From Enterococcus casseliflavus NBRC 100478 (GTDB lineage: Bacteria > Bacillota > Bacilli > Lactobacillales > Enterococcaceae), in the NCBI RefSeq assembly GCF_001544095.1, contig NZ_BCPT01000004.1, positions 158,872-222,871 on the forward strand: a stretch of 64,000 nucleotides of DNA, in the 5' to 3' direction. This document shows positions 1 through 8,265 of this stretch, one piece after another. The translations under genes and the position numbers were made by a program. Position 1 is the stretch's first letter. Each line of letters starts with the position of its first letter. Under the pieces are notes generated by a model that had not been told where the DNA came from, ran no database searches, and saw only the letters and a program-made list of their open reading frames with translations.

Positions 1-736
1 CACGGCTCAGACCATAGCCTGCGCCGTAGCCGATCAAGTTATGGAGCAAGACTAAGAAAATCACGATCAAGCCAGATTGGACGATGACGGCGCCGTTGCG
101 AGCGACAGTTCCTGCAACGATCAATAAGATACTGACGGAAGAAATCAACACAAATGATTGCAGAAATCGCTCGATGTGCTTGGCAATGAGTTTGTGGACG
201 ATCACCCCTAAAATGATTGGCAAAAGCACCATCTGCAAGACAGACAAGAGCATTTCCCAGAAGGAGATCTCGGTGTACTGACCAGCCAAGACATAAACCA
301 AAAAGGGTGTAACGACGGTCGCTAACAAGGTCGATACCGTGGTCATGGAAACGGTGAGGGCGACATCGCCTTTGCCGATGAAGGTCATGACATTGCTGGC
401 GGTTCCACCAGAAACGCAGCCTAGTAAGACAAAACCGATAATCAAACTGGAAGAAAGACCAAACAGCTGCGCTAAGCCGTAAGCCACCAAAGGGCTGATG
501 GTGAACTGGAAAAGCACCCCTAAGATGAATGCTTTGGGCTGTAAGACGACCATTTTAAACGCAGCAACGTTTAGAGTCATCCCCATACAAAACATGATGA
601 TGCTCAAAAGAATCGTTGTACGAGGCGGAATCCATAAGAAGGGTTGCGGGAAAAAATAAGAGACGATCATCAATAAAATCATGATGTAGATCAAATACTT
701 GTTTACAAAAGCAGCGATCGTGTTGACGGTTTTCAT
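1..736 (-). CDS. BASS-family sodium-dependent transporter (PanS/YocS-like), 3' end outside window
   Basis: The reading frame starts at an ATG whose last base is at 736 and runs off the left edge without a stop, so only about 245 residues are present out of the roughly 310-330 usual for the family. It encodes successive hydrophobic helices. The stretch GGTASNVMTFIGKGDVALTV (residues about 118-137) matches the conserved crossover/sodium-site region of bacterial bile acid:sodium symporter homologues, including the pantoate transporter PanS. An AGGAAGGAT ribosome binding site lies about 9 bases upstream. The substrate cannot be told from sequence: bile acid, pantoate and other organic anions are all possible. 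It is preceded by an unusually long leader. Confidence 0.85.
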   Translation of the reverse strand, partial: MKTVNTIAAFVNKYLIYIMILLMIVSYFFPQPFLWIPPRTTILLSIIMFCMGMTLNVAAFKMVVLQPKAFILGVLFQFTISPLVAYGLAQLFGLSSSLIIGFVLLGCVSGGTASNVMTFIGKGDVALTVSMTTVSTLLATVVTPFLVYVLAGQYTEISFWEMLLSVLQMVLLPIILGVIVHKLIAKHIERFLQSFVLISSVSILLIVAGTVARNGAVIVQSGLIVIFLVLLHNLIGYGAGYGLSR

Positions 737-1117
737 AATAAAAAATCATCCTTCCTTTTTTCTGCTTGACCAATCAAGTGTCCAAACAGAAGGGGTCTTT
801 AGAATAAGTGCAGTGCATAACCGCGGGGAATCGGCAGCAGTTGGTCAACGAGCGTTTTGGATCTATCTGACATCAAGGTGTCAGCTTGCAAAAGGCCGCT
901 TTCTTGAAAATGGGTATAAAAAAACACTCCATCTCAAGAAGCTGTTCTTCTTTTTGGATGCAATGTGAATAGGGACTCTTTGAATGTATAAAATCAAACA
1001 GTCCCGACTATAATAATAAAATAATTCGTTTGCTAACATTGGTGCGGGTCATATACGCCACCGTCCTTTTCTTTATTTGGAATTTTCTAAATATTTAAAT
1101 TATTTCTACCTAGTCTA
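737..1117 (-). promoter_or_regulatory. Promoter and long structured leader of the BASS transporter
   Basis: On the minus strand a good promoter (TTGACA at 1140-1135, 17-bp spacer, TAGACT at 1117-1112) lies about 370 bases from the start codon. The transcribed leader holds at least five inverted repeats: 1041-1062, 972-1005 (two perfect arms of 6 and 5 bp around one G-G mismatch), 901-940, 867-884 (CTGACA/TGTCAG), and an outer pair TTGACCAA/TTGGTCAA (766-773 with 841-848) enclosing 67 bases. There is no clear U-run terminator. The layout suggests a cis-acting RNA, but I do not recognise a known riboswitch class. Confidence 0.5.
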
Positions 1118-1140
1118 CAAAAGAGTCAACGCTTTGTCAA

Positions 1141-1336
1141 TTGTTTGAGAAAATTTTTTTCATTTTTTTGGGTGTTTTTTAAAAAACATGGGTTTCTATG
1201 GGGAAAAACAGCAAGAATTGGTTTGTGCTGTGCTTTTTTCCCCTTCGTTTAGAAACAGAATAGTTGTTGGATCTTGGTTTTTGTCCTACGATGATACTAG
1301 CAAGAGTTGGAAAAAGAAACGAGAGGAGCAAAGAAA
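1141..1336. other. Intergenic; weak promoter for the downstream reductase
   Basis: This AT-rich stretch between divergent genes has no coding potential that I would defend. A possible plus-strand promoter is TTGTTG (1264-1269), 17-bp spacer, TACGAT (1287-1292). Confidence 0.3.
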
Positions 1337-1972
1337 ATGAAAATTTTTGTCGTTGGTGCTACTGGACGAGTAGGCCAAAAATTGATCACCTTTCTAGAAA
1401 AACAAGGACACATCGTTTATGCTGGTGCGCGCAGCAGTGAGAAAATCACAGAAACGGAGACGATCAAGCCCGTGTTCTTTGATTTACACACAGAACCGGA
1501 AGAGATGGCGGCGAAATTCGCAGATGCGGAAGCGGTATACTTCGTGGCGGGTTCCCGAGGCAAAGACTTGCTGCAATCTGATCTGTATGGTGCGGTCAAA
1601 GTGATGCAAGCCGCTGAAGCAAAAGGAATTAAGCGCTACATCCACCTTAGCTCAGCCTATGCCTTAGAACCTGAACAGTGGCAAAGGGAAGGCATGGCGT
1701 CATTGATGGATTACACGATCGCCAAATTTTTCTCTGATCGCTGGCTGATCGACAACACCGCACTAGACTATACGATTTTGCAGCCGGGTGCGTTGAAAGA
1801 AACGCCAGGTTCTAGTTTGATCGAGATCAGTGAAACGACCTCTGGTGCGATCCCCATCGAGGATGTCGCCGTCTTGTTAGGTGAAATGCTGGAACGTCCA
1901 GCAACTTATCAAAAAGTCATCAAAGTCCAAGCTGGGGAAACCCCCATCAGCGAGGCACTGGATCAGCTTTAA
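1337..1972 (+). CDS. NAD(P)-binding SDR-family reductase (NmrA/YwnB-like)
   Basis: A 211-residue protein beginning MKIFVVGATGRVGQKL, the GxxGxxG dinucleotide-binding loop of atypical short-chain dehydrogenases. Later it has HLSSAYALEP and DYTILQPGALKE, typical of the NAD(P)H-binding (PF13460-type) epimerase-like group. I chose the ATG at 1337 because AGAGGAG lies just upstream; an earlier in-frame start at 1307 has no ribosome binding site. These proteins are usually cytosolic and often act as quinone or nucleoside-sugar reductases or NAD(P)H sensors. The substrate is unknown. It is monocistronic, with a terminator right after it. Confidence 0.8.
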   Translation: MKIFVVGATGRVGQKLITFLEKQGHIVYAGARSSEKITETETIKPVFFDLHTEPEEMAAKFADAEAVYFVAGSRGKDLLQSDLYGAVKVMQAAEAKGIKRYIHLSSAYALEPEQWQREGMASLMDYTIAKFFSDRWLIDNTALDYTILQPGALKETPGSSLIEISETTSGAIPIEDVAVLLGEMLERPATYQKVIKVQAGETPISEALDQL

Positions 1973-2008
1973 GGCGAGCCTTTGGGCTTGAAGAGAATGT
2001 ACTGAAGG

Positions 2009-2048
2009 AGCTGTACGGCAATGAATCGTTGGCGTGCGGCTTTTTTTT
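2009..2048 (+). terminator. Rho-independent terminator of the SDR reductase
   Basis: AGCTGTACG (2009-2017) pairs with CGTGCGGCT (2033-2041), including two G-U pairs, and is followed by eight T residues. Confidence 0.65.
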
Positions 2049-2090
2049 GTGAAGAAGCCAGCCACTTTTCATTTTTGAAAGCGGTGACTC

Positions 2091-2119
2091 TTGACTTTGG
2101 AAAAATAGTTTGTTACGCT
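2091..2119 (+). promoter_or_regulatory. Putative promoter of the cation ATPase leader
   Basis: TTGACT at 2091-2096, 17-bp spacer and TACGCT at 2114-2119. The -35 is good and the -10 is weak. It would give a leader of about 190 bases before the ATPase start at 2314. Confidence 0.45.
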
Positions 2120-2150
2120 TATTGCTAACTTTAGAGGGGGTGGTAAACGA

Positions 2151-2219
2151 ATGTCAAGCGACTCGAGTGACGGTGAGCAGAAACACTATTTTGACTTGCC
2201 TTACTTTTTAATTGAATAG
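2151..2219 (+). CDS. Possible 22-residue leader peptide upstream of the cation ATPase
   Basis: An ATG at 2151, ten bases after a strong purine-rich ribosome binding site (GAGGGGG, 2134-2140), opens a 22-codon frame ending in TAG at 2217. The peptide begins MSSDSSDGEQKHYF and ends LPYFLIE, so it is acidic near the N terminus and hydrophobic at the end. It lies inside the predicted ATPase leader, just before two competing hairpins. Leader peptides that sense ions are known upstream of some transport ATPases (MgtL of mgtA). Whether this one is translated is unknown; a 22-codon frame can arise by chance. Confidence 0.35.
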   Translation: MSSDSSDGEQKHYFDLPYFLIE

Positions 2220-2237
2220 GAGACAAACAACAGCGCG

Positions 2238-2273
2238 TTATTTAGGAGCAGTTTCTAAATAAGGGGCTTATTT
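2238..2273 (+). promoter_or_regulatory. Mutually exclusive hairpins in the ATPase leader
   Basis: TTATTTAG (2238-2245) pairs perfectly with CTAAATAA (2255-2262). The overlapping AAATAAG (2257-2263) also pairs perfectly with CTTATTT (2267-2273) across a GGG loop. The two stems cannot form together. Neither is followed by a U-run, so if this is a switch it would act on translation or RNA stability rather than by intrinsic termination. Confidence 0.45.
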
Positions 2274-2313
2274 GTGTTATCCATCAATGAAAAAGAAAAG
2301 GAAGAAGAAAAAA

Positions 2314-4962
2314 ATGAATAAAAAAGAGTTTCAGTTATCAGTGTCAGAAACAATCGAACAGTATCAGGTGCCGTCAATCGATCAAGGGTTGACTGAGGCG
2401 CAAGTAACCGAGCGGTTAGAAACCTACGGATTGAACCAATTAGCGGTCAAAAAAACCGCCAAGTGGCGTTTGCTGCTGCGACAATTCCATAACACGATCA
2501 TCTACATTTTGATTTTCTCTGCCATCTTAACGCTGCTGATGGGGCATTTCTCTGATGCCGTGATCATTGGCATCGTCGTGCTGGTCAATGCGTTGATCGG
2601 TTATTACCAAGAAGCGAATGCTTCCGATGCGTTAGAACGGATCAAAGAGATGCTATCAGCAGAAGCCACGGTCTATCGGAATGGGATTCGTCAAGATATT
2701 CCAGCTGCCGAAGTCGTTCCAGGGGATGTCGTATTCCTAGAAGCTGGTGACAATGTGCCCGCAGATCTGCGAATCATCGAAGCCGACAACTTGCGTATCC
2801 AAGAATCCGCCTTGACTGGTGAAGCCGATTCGGTGGAAAAAATAACAGATGCCTCAATGGATGAAGCAACGCCATTAGCGGAACAACGGAATTTGGCGTT
2901 TGCTTCGACTTCCGTGACGTCAGGAAGCGGGAAAGGGATCGTGATCGCTACTGGCGTCACGACTGAAATCGGGAAAATCTCAGCTGAAGTCAATCAAACG
3001 GAAGAACGAAAAACGCCGTTGATGAAAGAGATTGATGGACTGGGGAAAGGCATCACCTATGTGATCATGGGCGTGGCGGTCTTGCTATTTGTCGTCAGCT
3101 TGTTCCAGCAGACCTATGCGATCTCTGTCTTATCCTTAGCCGTTGTCACCATGATCGTCGGCTCGATCCCAGAAGGATTGCCAGCAACGACCTCGGTGGT
3201 TTTGGCGATGGGTGTCAGCGACATGGCAAAAAACAAGCACACCATCATCAAAACGCTGCCAGCGGTTGAAACGCTAGGCTCAGTGGATGTGATCGCGACG
3301 GATAAAACAGGTACCCTGACCAAAAATGAAATGACGGTCAAAGACATCGTATTGGCTGAGCAGGAATATGAAGTGACGGGTGACGGCTATGCGCCGGTGG
3401 GAGAAATTCGTCCAAAGCAGGAGGACGTCCACGCGCAAGACACCTTGCAGTTGTTTTTGGAAGCTGGTTACGAAGCCAACGATACGGTATTAGTGCCAGA
3501 AGGAAATCACTGGACGATCAATGGGGAACCAACAGATGGCTCCTTCTTGACGCTGTATCATAAGCAATTTGCCTATCCGCAAGCACCTGCTTACCAAGAG
3601 CTGGATATGCTGCCCTTTGATTCGGACAACCGCTACATGGCGAAACTAGTGGCAAACCCTGCGGGGGAACGCTTGCTATTTGTTAAAGGCTCCCCAGATA
3701 AATTGTTTGAAATGGTGCAAAAACAAGCGGCGCCTTTTGATGAAGCCTATTGGACAGACCATGTCCGCCGCTTGTCGGCAGAAGGCAAACGAGTGGTAGC
3801 GGTGGGCTATCAGAAAGTTTCGATTGATCACATTGATGAAACGATTTTTGAGCAAGGGCTGCAATTACTAGGGATCGCTGGGATCATCGATCCGCCGCGA
3901 GAAGAAGTGATTGCCTCCCTGAAGGAAATGAACCAAGCCGGTGTTCAAGTGAAAATGATCACTGGCGATCACCCTCTGACCGCCAAAGCGATTGGGGAAA
4001 AGCTTGGCTTAGCGGATGAGATTCACGTCGTGACTGGTGCCGAGTTGGATCAGATGAGTGAAGCTGAATTTCAAGATGCTGCCTTGACGAATCAAGTCTT
4101 TGCACGAACCACGCCGAAAAATAAATTGGACATTATCAGAGCGCTACAAGCCAAAGGCAAAGTCACGGCGATGACAGGGGACGGAGTCAACGATGCCCCT
4201 GCGTTGAAGCGGGCGGATATCGGTGTAGCGATGGGGATCAGCGGCACGGATGTAGCCAAAGACTCTGCTGATATGATCTTGACCGATGACAATTTCGGTA
4301 CCATGTCCTTAGCGATTCGCGAAGGACGCAGGATCTATGACAACATCAAAAAGAGCATTCTGTTTCTGTTGCCGACATCTTTTGCCGAAGGGCTGATCAT
4401 TGCCTTTACGATCATGATGCAAAAAGAATTGCCGCTGCAGGCGACGCAACTGCTGTGGATCAACATGGTTTCTGCTATTACGATCCAGTTTGCGTTTATC
4501 TTTGAACCAGCAGAGTCTGGGATCATGAACCGCACACCGCGAAAGACAGGCAATAAATTGTTGAATCGCCACGATATTTGGCAGATGGCGTATGTATCGA
4601 TCTTGATGGCAGTCATCAGTTTGATCGCTCATGACTGGCTCTTGCTGCAAGGCGTCAGCGAAGCCGTTGCCAGTACCATGATGGTCAATATCGTGGTCTT
4701 GAGTAAGATTTTCTATTTGTTCAACATCCGTACAAGTGCACCAGCGTTTTCTAAAGCTTCCTTCACCAATCCAAAAGCATTCGTGATCATTGGTGTGATG
4801 CTGATTCTGCAACTGTTATTGACCTATGTTCCATTTATGCAAAGCGCCTTTCATACTGAGGACATGTCCTTGATCGGCTGGGTCATCTCAGCAGCTTCTG
4901 GGATGGTCGTCTTACTCGTGACGGAGTTTGATAAATGGCTTCGTTCGAGAAAAAATATTTAA
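2314..4962 (+). CDS. P2-type (Ca2+-ATPase-like) cation-transporting ATPase
   Basis: An 882-residue ATPase with the full P2 layout: N-terminal cation-ATPase domain, TGE actuator loop (168-170), PEGLP in M4 (286-290), phosphorylation site DKTGTLT with Asp330, nucleotide-binding KGSPD (about 459), TGDGVND hinge (621-627) and C-terminal helices M5-M10. PEGLP and Glu692 in M5 match SERCA calcium ligands, and Asn717 in M6 matches SERCA N796, but the position of SERCA D800 is Ala721. The transported ion is therefore uncertain: Ca2+, Na+ or another cation. I chose the ATG at 2314 for its AGGAAG site; upstream in-frame starts at 2272 and 2287 lack one. It acts in the plasma membrane, probably as an exporter. 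Confidence 0.9.
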   Translation: MNKKEFQLSVSETIEQYQVPSIDQGLTEAQVTERLETYGLNQLAVKKTAKWRLLLRQFHNTIIYILIFSAILTLLMGHFSDAVIIGIVVLVNALIGYYQEANASDALERIKEMLSAEATVYRNGIRQDIPAAEVVPGDVVFLEAGDNVPADLRIIEADNLRIQESALTGEADSVEKITDASMDEATPLAEQRNLAFASTSVTSGSGKGIVIATGVTTEIGKISAEVNQTEERKTPLMKEIDGLGKGITYVIMGVAVLLFVVSLFQQTYAISVLSLAVVTMIVGSIPEGLPATTSVVLAMGVSDMAKNKHTIIKTLPAVETLGSVDVIATDKTGTLTKNEMTVKDIVLAEQEYEVTGDGYAPVGEIRPKQEDVHAQDTLQLFLEAGYEANDTVLVPEGNHWTINGEPTDGSFLTLYHKQFAYPQAPAYQELDMLPFDSDNRYMAKLVANPAGERLLFVKGSPDKLFEMVQKQAAPFDEAYWTDHVRRLSAEGKRVVAVGYQKVSIDHIDETIFEQGLQLLGIAGIIDPPREEVIASLKEMNQAGVQVKMITGDHPLTAKAIGEKLGLADEIHVVTGAELDQMSEAEFQDAALTNQVFARTTPKNKLDIIRALQAKGKVTAMTGDGVNDAPALKRADIGVAMGISGTDVAKDSADMILTDDNFGTMSLAIREGRRIYDNIKKSILFLLPTSFAEGLIIAFTIMMQKELPLQATQLLWINMVSAITIQFAFIFEPAESGIMNRTPRKTGNKLLNRHDIWQMAYVSILMAVISLIAHDWLLLQGVSEAVASTMMVNIVVLSKIFYLFNIRTSAPAFSKASFTNPKAFVIIGVMLILQLLLTYVPFMQSAFHTEDMSLIGWVISAASGMVVLLVTEFDKWLRSRKNI

Positions 4963-5111
4963 CCTAGGTTTTCTCGTGTTTTTCACAGGCAAAACCGCCT
5001 TGCTGCAGCTTAGGAAAATGGCGGAACGACAAGAGATTTCTGCTGTCGCTGCTTTGGGGTTGCCAAAAGAAAAAGCCAAGAGGAATTCCTATCGGCTTGT
5101 AATCAGGCCTA
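4963..5111. other. Intergenic between ATPase and riboflavin promoter
   Basis: No convincing gene and no clear terminator for the ATPase was found here. Confidence 0.4.
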
Positions 5112-5140
5112 TTGACAAACAAAAATGGTCGGGCTAAAAT
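5112..5140 (+). promoter_or_regulatory. Promoter of the riboflavin operon
   Basis: TTGACA (5112-5117), exactly 17 bp, TAAAAT (5135-5140), ending about 18 bases before the FMN riboswitch. Confidence 0.85.
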
Positions 5141-5157
5141 GCACATGAATTGAATAG

Positions 5158-5291
5158 TATTCTTCGGGGCAGGGTGTAATTCCCGACCGACGGTGACAAG
5201 CGCAATGCTTGAAGTCCGTGACCCGCATAGCTATGCGGTGGAGCCAGTGTGAATCTGGCACCGACAGTGAAAGTCTGGATGGGAGAAGAAA
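5158..5291 (+). promoter_or_regulatory. FMN riboswitch (RFN element)
   Basis: The aptamer hallmarks are present in order: TTCGGGGCAGGGTG, CCGACCGACGGTGA, a variable hairpin, AGTCCGTGACCCGC, a second variable hairpin around GCATAGCTATGC, GGAGCCAGTGTGAATC, ACCGACAGTGAAAGTC and closing GGATGGGAGAAGAA. The outer P1 stem is formed by the TTCTTC and GAAGAA ends. It sits between the promoter and a terminator directly upstream of ribD, so FMN binding should favour premature termination of the rib operon. Confidence 0.97.
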
Positions 5292-5355
5292 AACCACAAA
5301 ATTTCAAGGGGCGCAGTGCGTCTAAAATTGATTTTTTGCCGGTCTTGTTTGTCTA

Positions 5356-5388
5356 TGCCTCGTGAGATTCTCACGAGGCATTTTTTTA
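5356..5388 (+). terminator. Riboswitch-controlled terminator upstream of ribD
   Basis: TGCCTCGTGAG (5356-5366) pairs with CTCACGAGGCA (5370-5380) and is followed by seven T residues, directly before the ribD ribosome binding site. This is the expression platform of the FMN riboswitch. Confidence 0.9.
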
Positions 5389-5406
5389 TTGAAAGGAGGA
5401 AGGAAG

Positions 5407-6483
5407 ATGCATAACGAATACATGCGTTTGGCGATCGCAGAAGCCAAAAAAGGGCGCTACCAAACCTTTACCAATCCGCTAGTGGGCGCTGTGATCGTCA
5501 AAGAGCAACGGGTCATTGCCAAAGGGGCTCACTTAGTCTATGGGCAGCCCCATGCGGAACGAAACGCCATCGAACAATGCCATTCCTCCGAAGACCTAAT
5601 CAATTCGACTTTATACGTGACATTAGAACCTTGCAACCATCAAGGAAAACAGCCGCCTTGCACCCAGCTGATCATCGACAGTGGCATCAAAAAGGTAGTC
5701 GTCGGCCAGTTAGACCCTAACCCAATCGTGGCTGGACAAGGCAAGCGCTTTTTAGAAGAACAGGGCATCGACGTGTTGGTGGGCATCGAAGAAACAGCGG
5801 TGCGACGTTTGAATCCACACTATAATTTTTACCATCAGCATCAGCGACCTTACGTGGCGTTGAAGCAAGCGATCACTTTAGATGGCCGGATCGCTCATGA
5901 TGCGTTGACCCGCAGTGCGATCACTGGTTCAGCGGTTTGGCAAAACGTCCATCAAGAACGTGGGGACTATCAAGGAATCTTAGTGGGCAGTCAGACGGTG
6001 TTGACGGATGATCCCACCTTATTGACCACGGTTGAAACCAGCTTTCCGCCGATTCGCATCGTGTTAGACCGTCGGGGGCGAACGCTGTCGCAACCCCATT
6101 TGGCACTGTTTGTCGATGATTCGGCACCTGTGTGGATTTTTACGCAGCAGACAACTGTCAGTGATTTGCCAGCTCATGTGTCAGTGATCCAGCTGGAAGA
6201 GTTGACAATTGTTTCATTGCTGAAGGAGCTTGCCGCACGACAGGTCCAATCGCTTTACGTAGAAGGAGGCGCTGCGATCCATGATGCCTTTTTAGCCAGC
6301 GGACTGTGGCAAGAAAGCATTACCTATGTGGCGCCAAAGTTTCTTGGGGGCAATAGTCTCGCAAGTTTTACCAGTGAGCGTACCCCGAAACAGCTGCAGC
6401 AGCTAACAGAGGTGACGGTGACTGCAGTTGGGGAAGATGTTTGCATCCGAGGAAGGAGACCAGAGGAATGTTCACAGGATTGA
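5407..6483 (+). CDS. ribD: Bifunctional riboflavin-specific deaminase/reductase RibD
   Basis: A 358-residue cytosolic enzyme for the second and third steps of riboflavin synthesis: deamination of the diaminopyrimidine from GTP and NADPH reduction of its ribosyl side chain. The N-terminal half is a zinc cytidine-deaminase-like domain with HAERNAIEQC (His and catalytic Glu) and the zinc cysteines in EPCNHQGKQPPC. From about residue 145 it is the RibD C-terminal reductase domain (RPYVALKQAITLDGRIA, YVEGGAAIHDAFL). The ATG at 5407 has the ideal site AAAGGAGGA; the in-frame ATG at 5362 lies inside the terminator. The end overlaps ribE by 16 bases, indicating coupled translation. Confidence 0.97.
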   Translation: MHNEYMRLAIAEAKKGRYQTFTNPLVGAVIVKEQRVIAKGAHLVYGQPHAERNAIEQCHSSEDLINSTLYVTLEPCNHQGKQPPCTQLIIDSGIKKVVVGQLDPNPIVAGQGKRFLEEQGIDVLVGIEETAVRRLNPHYNFYHQHQRPYVALKQAITLDGRIAHDALTRSAITGSAVWQNVHQERGDYQGILVGSQTVLTDDPTLLTTVETSFPPIRIVLDRRGRTLSQPHLALFVDDSAPVWIFTQQTTVSDLPAHVSVIQLEELTIVSLLKELAARQVQSLYVEGGAAIHDAFLASGLWQESITYVAPKFLGGNSLASFTSERTPKQLQQLTEVTVTAVGEDVCIRGRRPEECSQD

Positions 6484-7055
6484 TTCAGGAAAAAGGCCGC
6501 ATCAAAGAGATCCGCAAGCAAAGCCGCACGATCCAGCTAACTTGCAGTGCGTCCGAAGGATTACTGGCGGATTACCAGATCGGAGACAGTATGGCGATCA
6601 ACGGGACGTGTTTGACGGCGATCGCCAAACAAGCGACGACGTTTACGGTGGATATCATGCCAGAAACCTTTCAACGAACGACCTTTAAACAACTCTCGGT
6701 GGGTGCCGAAGTCAATTTGGAGCGAGCGATGGCAGCAACGCAGCGTTTTGAAGGCCACTTTGTCGCTGGCCACATTGATGTAACGACCCGTTTGATCCAG
6801 AAAAAGCAGTTGGAAAATGCCTTGATCTTGACGTTTGCTTATCCTGTCAGTGTGCAAGGGGAAATCATTCCGCAAGGGTCGATTGCGATCAATGGCGTCA
6901 GTTTGACGGTTACCCAGACGACGGCACAGGCATTTTCCGTTAGCTTGATCCCCCATTCCAAAGACCAGACGACGCTGGGGCAGTTGAAACAAGGGGAGTG
7001 GGTCAATATCGAGACGGATATGATCGGGAAATATGTCAAATACCAACGAAAATGA
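6468..7055 (+). CDS. ribE: Riboflavin synthase, alpha chain
   Basis: A 195-residue protein that begins MFTGLIQEKGRI, the invariant start of riboflavin synthase. It contains two repeated lumazine-binding barrels: residues about 1-95 (SMAINGTCLTA, FEGHFVAGHID) and 96-195 (SIAINGVSLTV, TDMIGKYV). It dismutates two 6,7-dimethyl-8-ribityllumazine molecules into riboflavin and a pyrimidine that is recycled. The start at 6468 lies inside the end of ribD with AGAGGA a few bases upstream. Some authors call this gene ribC or ribB in other organisms. Confidence 0.96.
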   Translation: MFTGLIQEKGRIKEIRKQSRTIQLTCSASEGLLADYQIGDSMAINGTCLTAIAKQATTFTVDIMPETFQRTTFKQLSVGAEVNLERAMAATQRFEGHFVAGHIDVTTRLIQKKQLENALILTFAYPVSVQGEIIPQGSIAINGVSLTVTQTTAQAFSVSLIPHSKDQTTLGQLKQGEWVNIETDMIGKYVKYQRK

Positions 7056-7068
7056 AAGAAGGCAGACG

Positions 7069-8244
7069 ATGCATAAAGTAGAACAAGCAGTGGAATGGTT
7101 AAAAAAAGGCGGCTTAGTGATTGTCGCCGATGATGAAAATCGGGAATCAGAAGGAGATTTGATTGGGATCGCTGAATACGCAACGCCAGAAGCCGTCAAT
7201 TTTATGGTGACTTATGGCCGCGGCTTGATCTGTGCACCCATCTCACAAGCGATCGCTGAAAAGCTGGCATTGCCTGAGATGACCGCCAATAATACGGATG
7301 CCTTTGGCACCGCGTTTACCATCAGTGTCGATCACGTGACGACGAGTACGGGAATTTCTGCGAAAGACCGGGCAGTGACGATTGAAAAGTTGGCTGATCC
7401 TGCGTCACAAGCTGCGGATTTTTATCGCCCTGGTCATATCTTCCCTTTGACCGCTCAACCTGGCGGCGTGTTGGAACGCAGAGGACATACAGAAGCGGCT
7501 GTGGATTTAGCAAAGCTTGCTGGCAGCGTGGAAGCAGCCTACATTTGTGAGATTTTAAATGAAGATGGCACGATGGCTCGGGTCCCAGAATTGAAAAAAT
7601 TAGCAGAAAAATGGCAGCTGCCGTTTTTGACCATTGATGAGTTGGCGGAATATCTACGAGGAACCACGCCTATCACGGTGGATCTGCCAACGGCTTATGG
7701 GGCGTTCCAATTGACCTTATTTGAAGATGAGTTCGGCAATGAACACCTTTTACTAGCCAAAGGCGAGATTCAACATACTACCGAGCCGCTGTTACTACGG
7801 ATCCATTCAGAGTGTTTAACAGGCGACGTCTTCGGCTCTCATCGCTGTGATTGCGGCGAACAGCTACAAGAAGCGATGCGGCAGATCGAAGCAAAAGGCC
7901 GCGGTGCGATTTTGTATCTACGCCAAGAAGGCCGCGGTATTGGCTTGCGGAACAAGCTCCGTGCCTATCAGCTGCAGGAACAAGGCATGGATACTTATGA
8001 AGCAAATATTGCATTGGGGTTTGCAGCAGATGCTCGTCATTACACGTTTGCCGCCGATGTTTTACGTTCCTTAGAAGTGCAGGAGATTCAACTGATGACC
8101 AACAACCCTGACAAGGTGAAGGAATTAGAAAGCTTAGGGATCAAGGTAGTAGCACGGGTACCGCTGGAGATGCCTGCGCATAAAGAAAACAGCAGCTATT
8201 TGAAAACGAAGAAAGAAAAGTTTCACCATTACCTATCTATTTAA
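7069..8244 (+). CDS. ribBA: Bifunctional DHBP synthase / GTP cyclohydrolase II RibBA
   Basis: A 391-residue fusion feeding both branches of riboflavin synthesis. Residues about 1-200 are 3,4-dihydroxy-2-butanone-4-phosphate synthase (DDENRESEGDLIG acidic metal-binding loop, TGISAKDRA, GHTEAAVDLAKLAG). Residues about 205-391 are GTP cyclohydrolase II, with zinc cysteines in HSECLTGDVFGSHRCDCGE and the loop RQEGRGIGL. It starts at 7069, 13 bases after the ribE stop; GAAAGAAGG upstream is a modest ribosome binding site. Both domains keep their catalytic motifs, so it should be fully bifunctional. Confidence 0.97.
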   Translation: MHKVEQAVEWLKKGGLVIVADDENRESEGDLIGIAEYATPEAVNFMVTYGRGLICAPISQAIAEKLALPEMTANNTDAFGTAFTISVDHVTTSTGISAKDRAVTIEKLADPASQAADFYRPGHIFPLTAQPGGVLERRGHTEAAVDLAKLAGSVEAAYICEILNEDGTMARVPELKKLAEKWQLPFLTIDELAEYLRGTTPITVDLPTAYGAFQLTLFEDEFGNEHLLLAKGEIQHTTEPLLLRIHSECLTGDVFGSHRCDCGEQLQEAMRQIEAKGRGAILYLRQEGRGIGLRNKLRAYQLQEQGMDTYEANIALGFAADARHYTFAADVLRSLEVQEIQLMTNNPDKVKELESLGIKVVARVPLEMPAHKENSSYLKTKKEKFHHYLSI

Positions 8245-8265
8245 TCAACCAAAGGAGAATGAGCG

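Noticed and set aside
780..860. CCGCGGTT on the minus strand as a T-box antiterminator
   Set aside because: The T-box bulge needs UGGNACCGCG; here the preceding bases are GATTCC, and no stem I or terminator was recognised.
2126..2313. yybP-ykoY manganese riboswitch upstream of the cation ATPase
   Set aside because: The conserved loops of that class are not present; only GC-poor hairpins and a small frame are seen.
4309..4812. Long minus-strand frame of 167 codons opposite the ATPase
   Set aside because: It lies wholly antisense to conserved ATPase helices, has no ribosome binding site and looks like no protein.
6561..7199. Minus-strand frame of 212 codons opposite ribE
   Set aside because: It is a shadow of the ribE and ribBA coding sequence.
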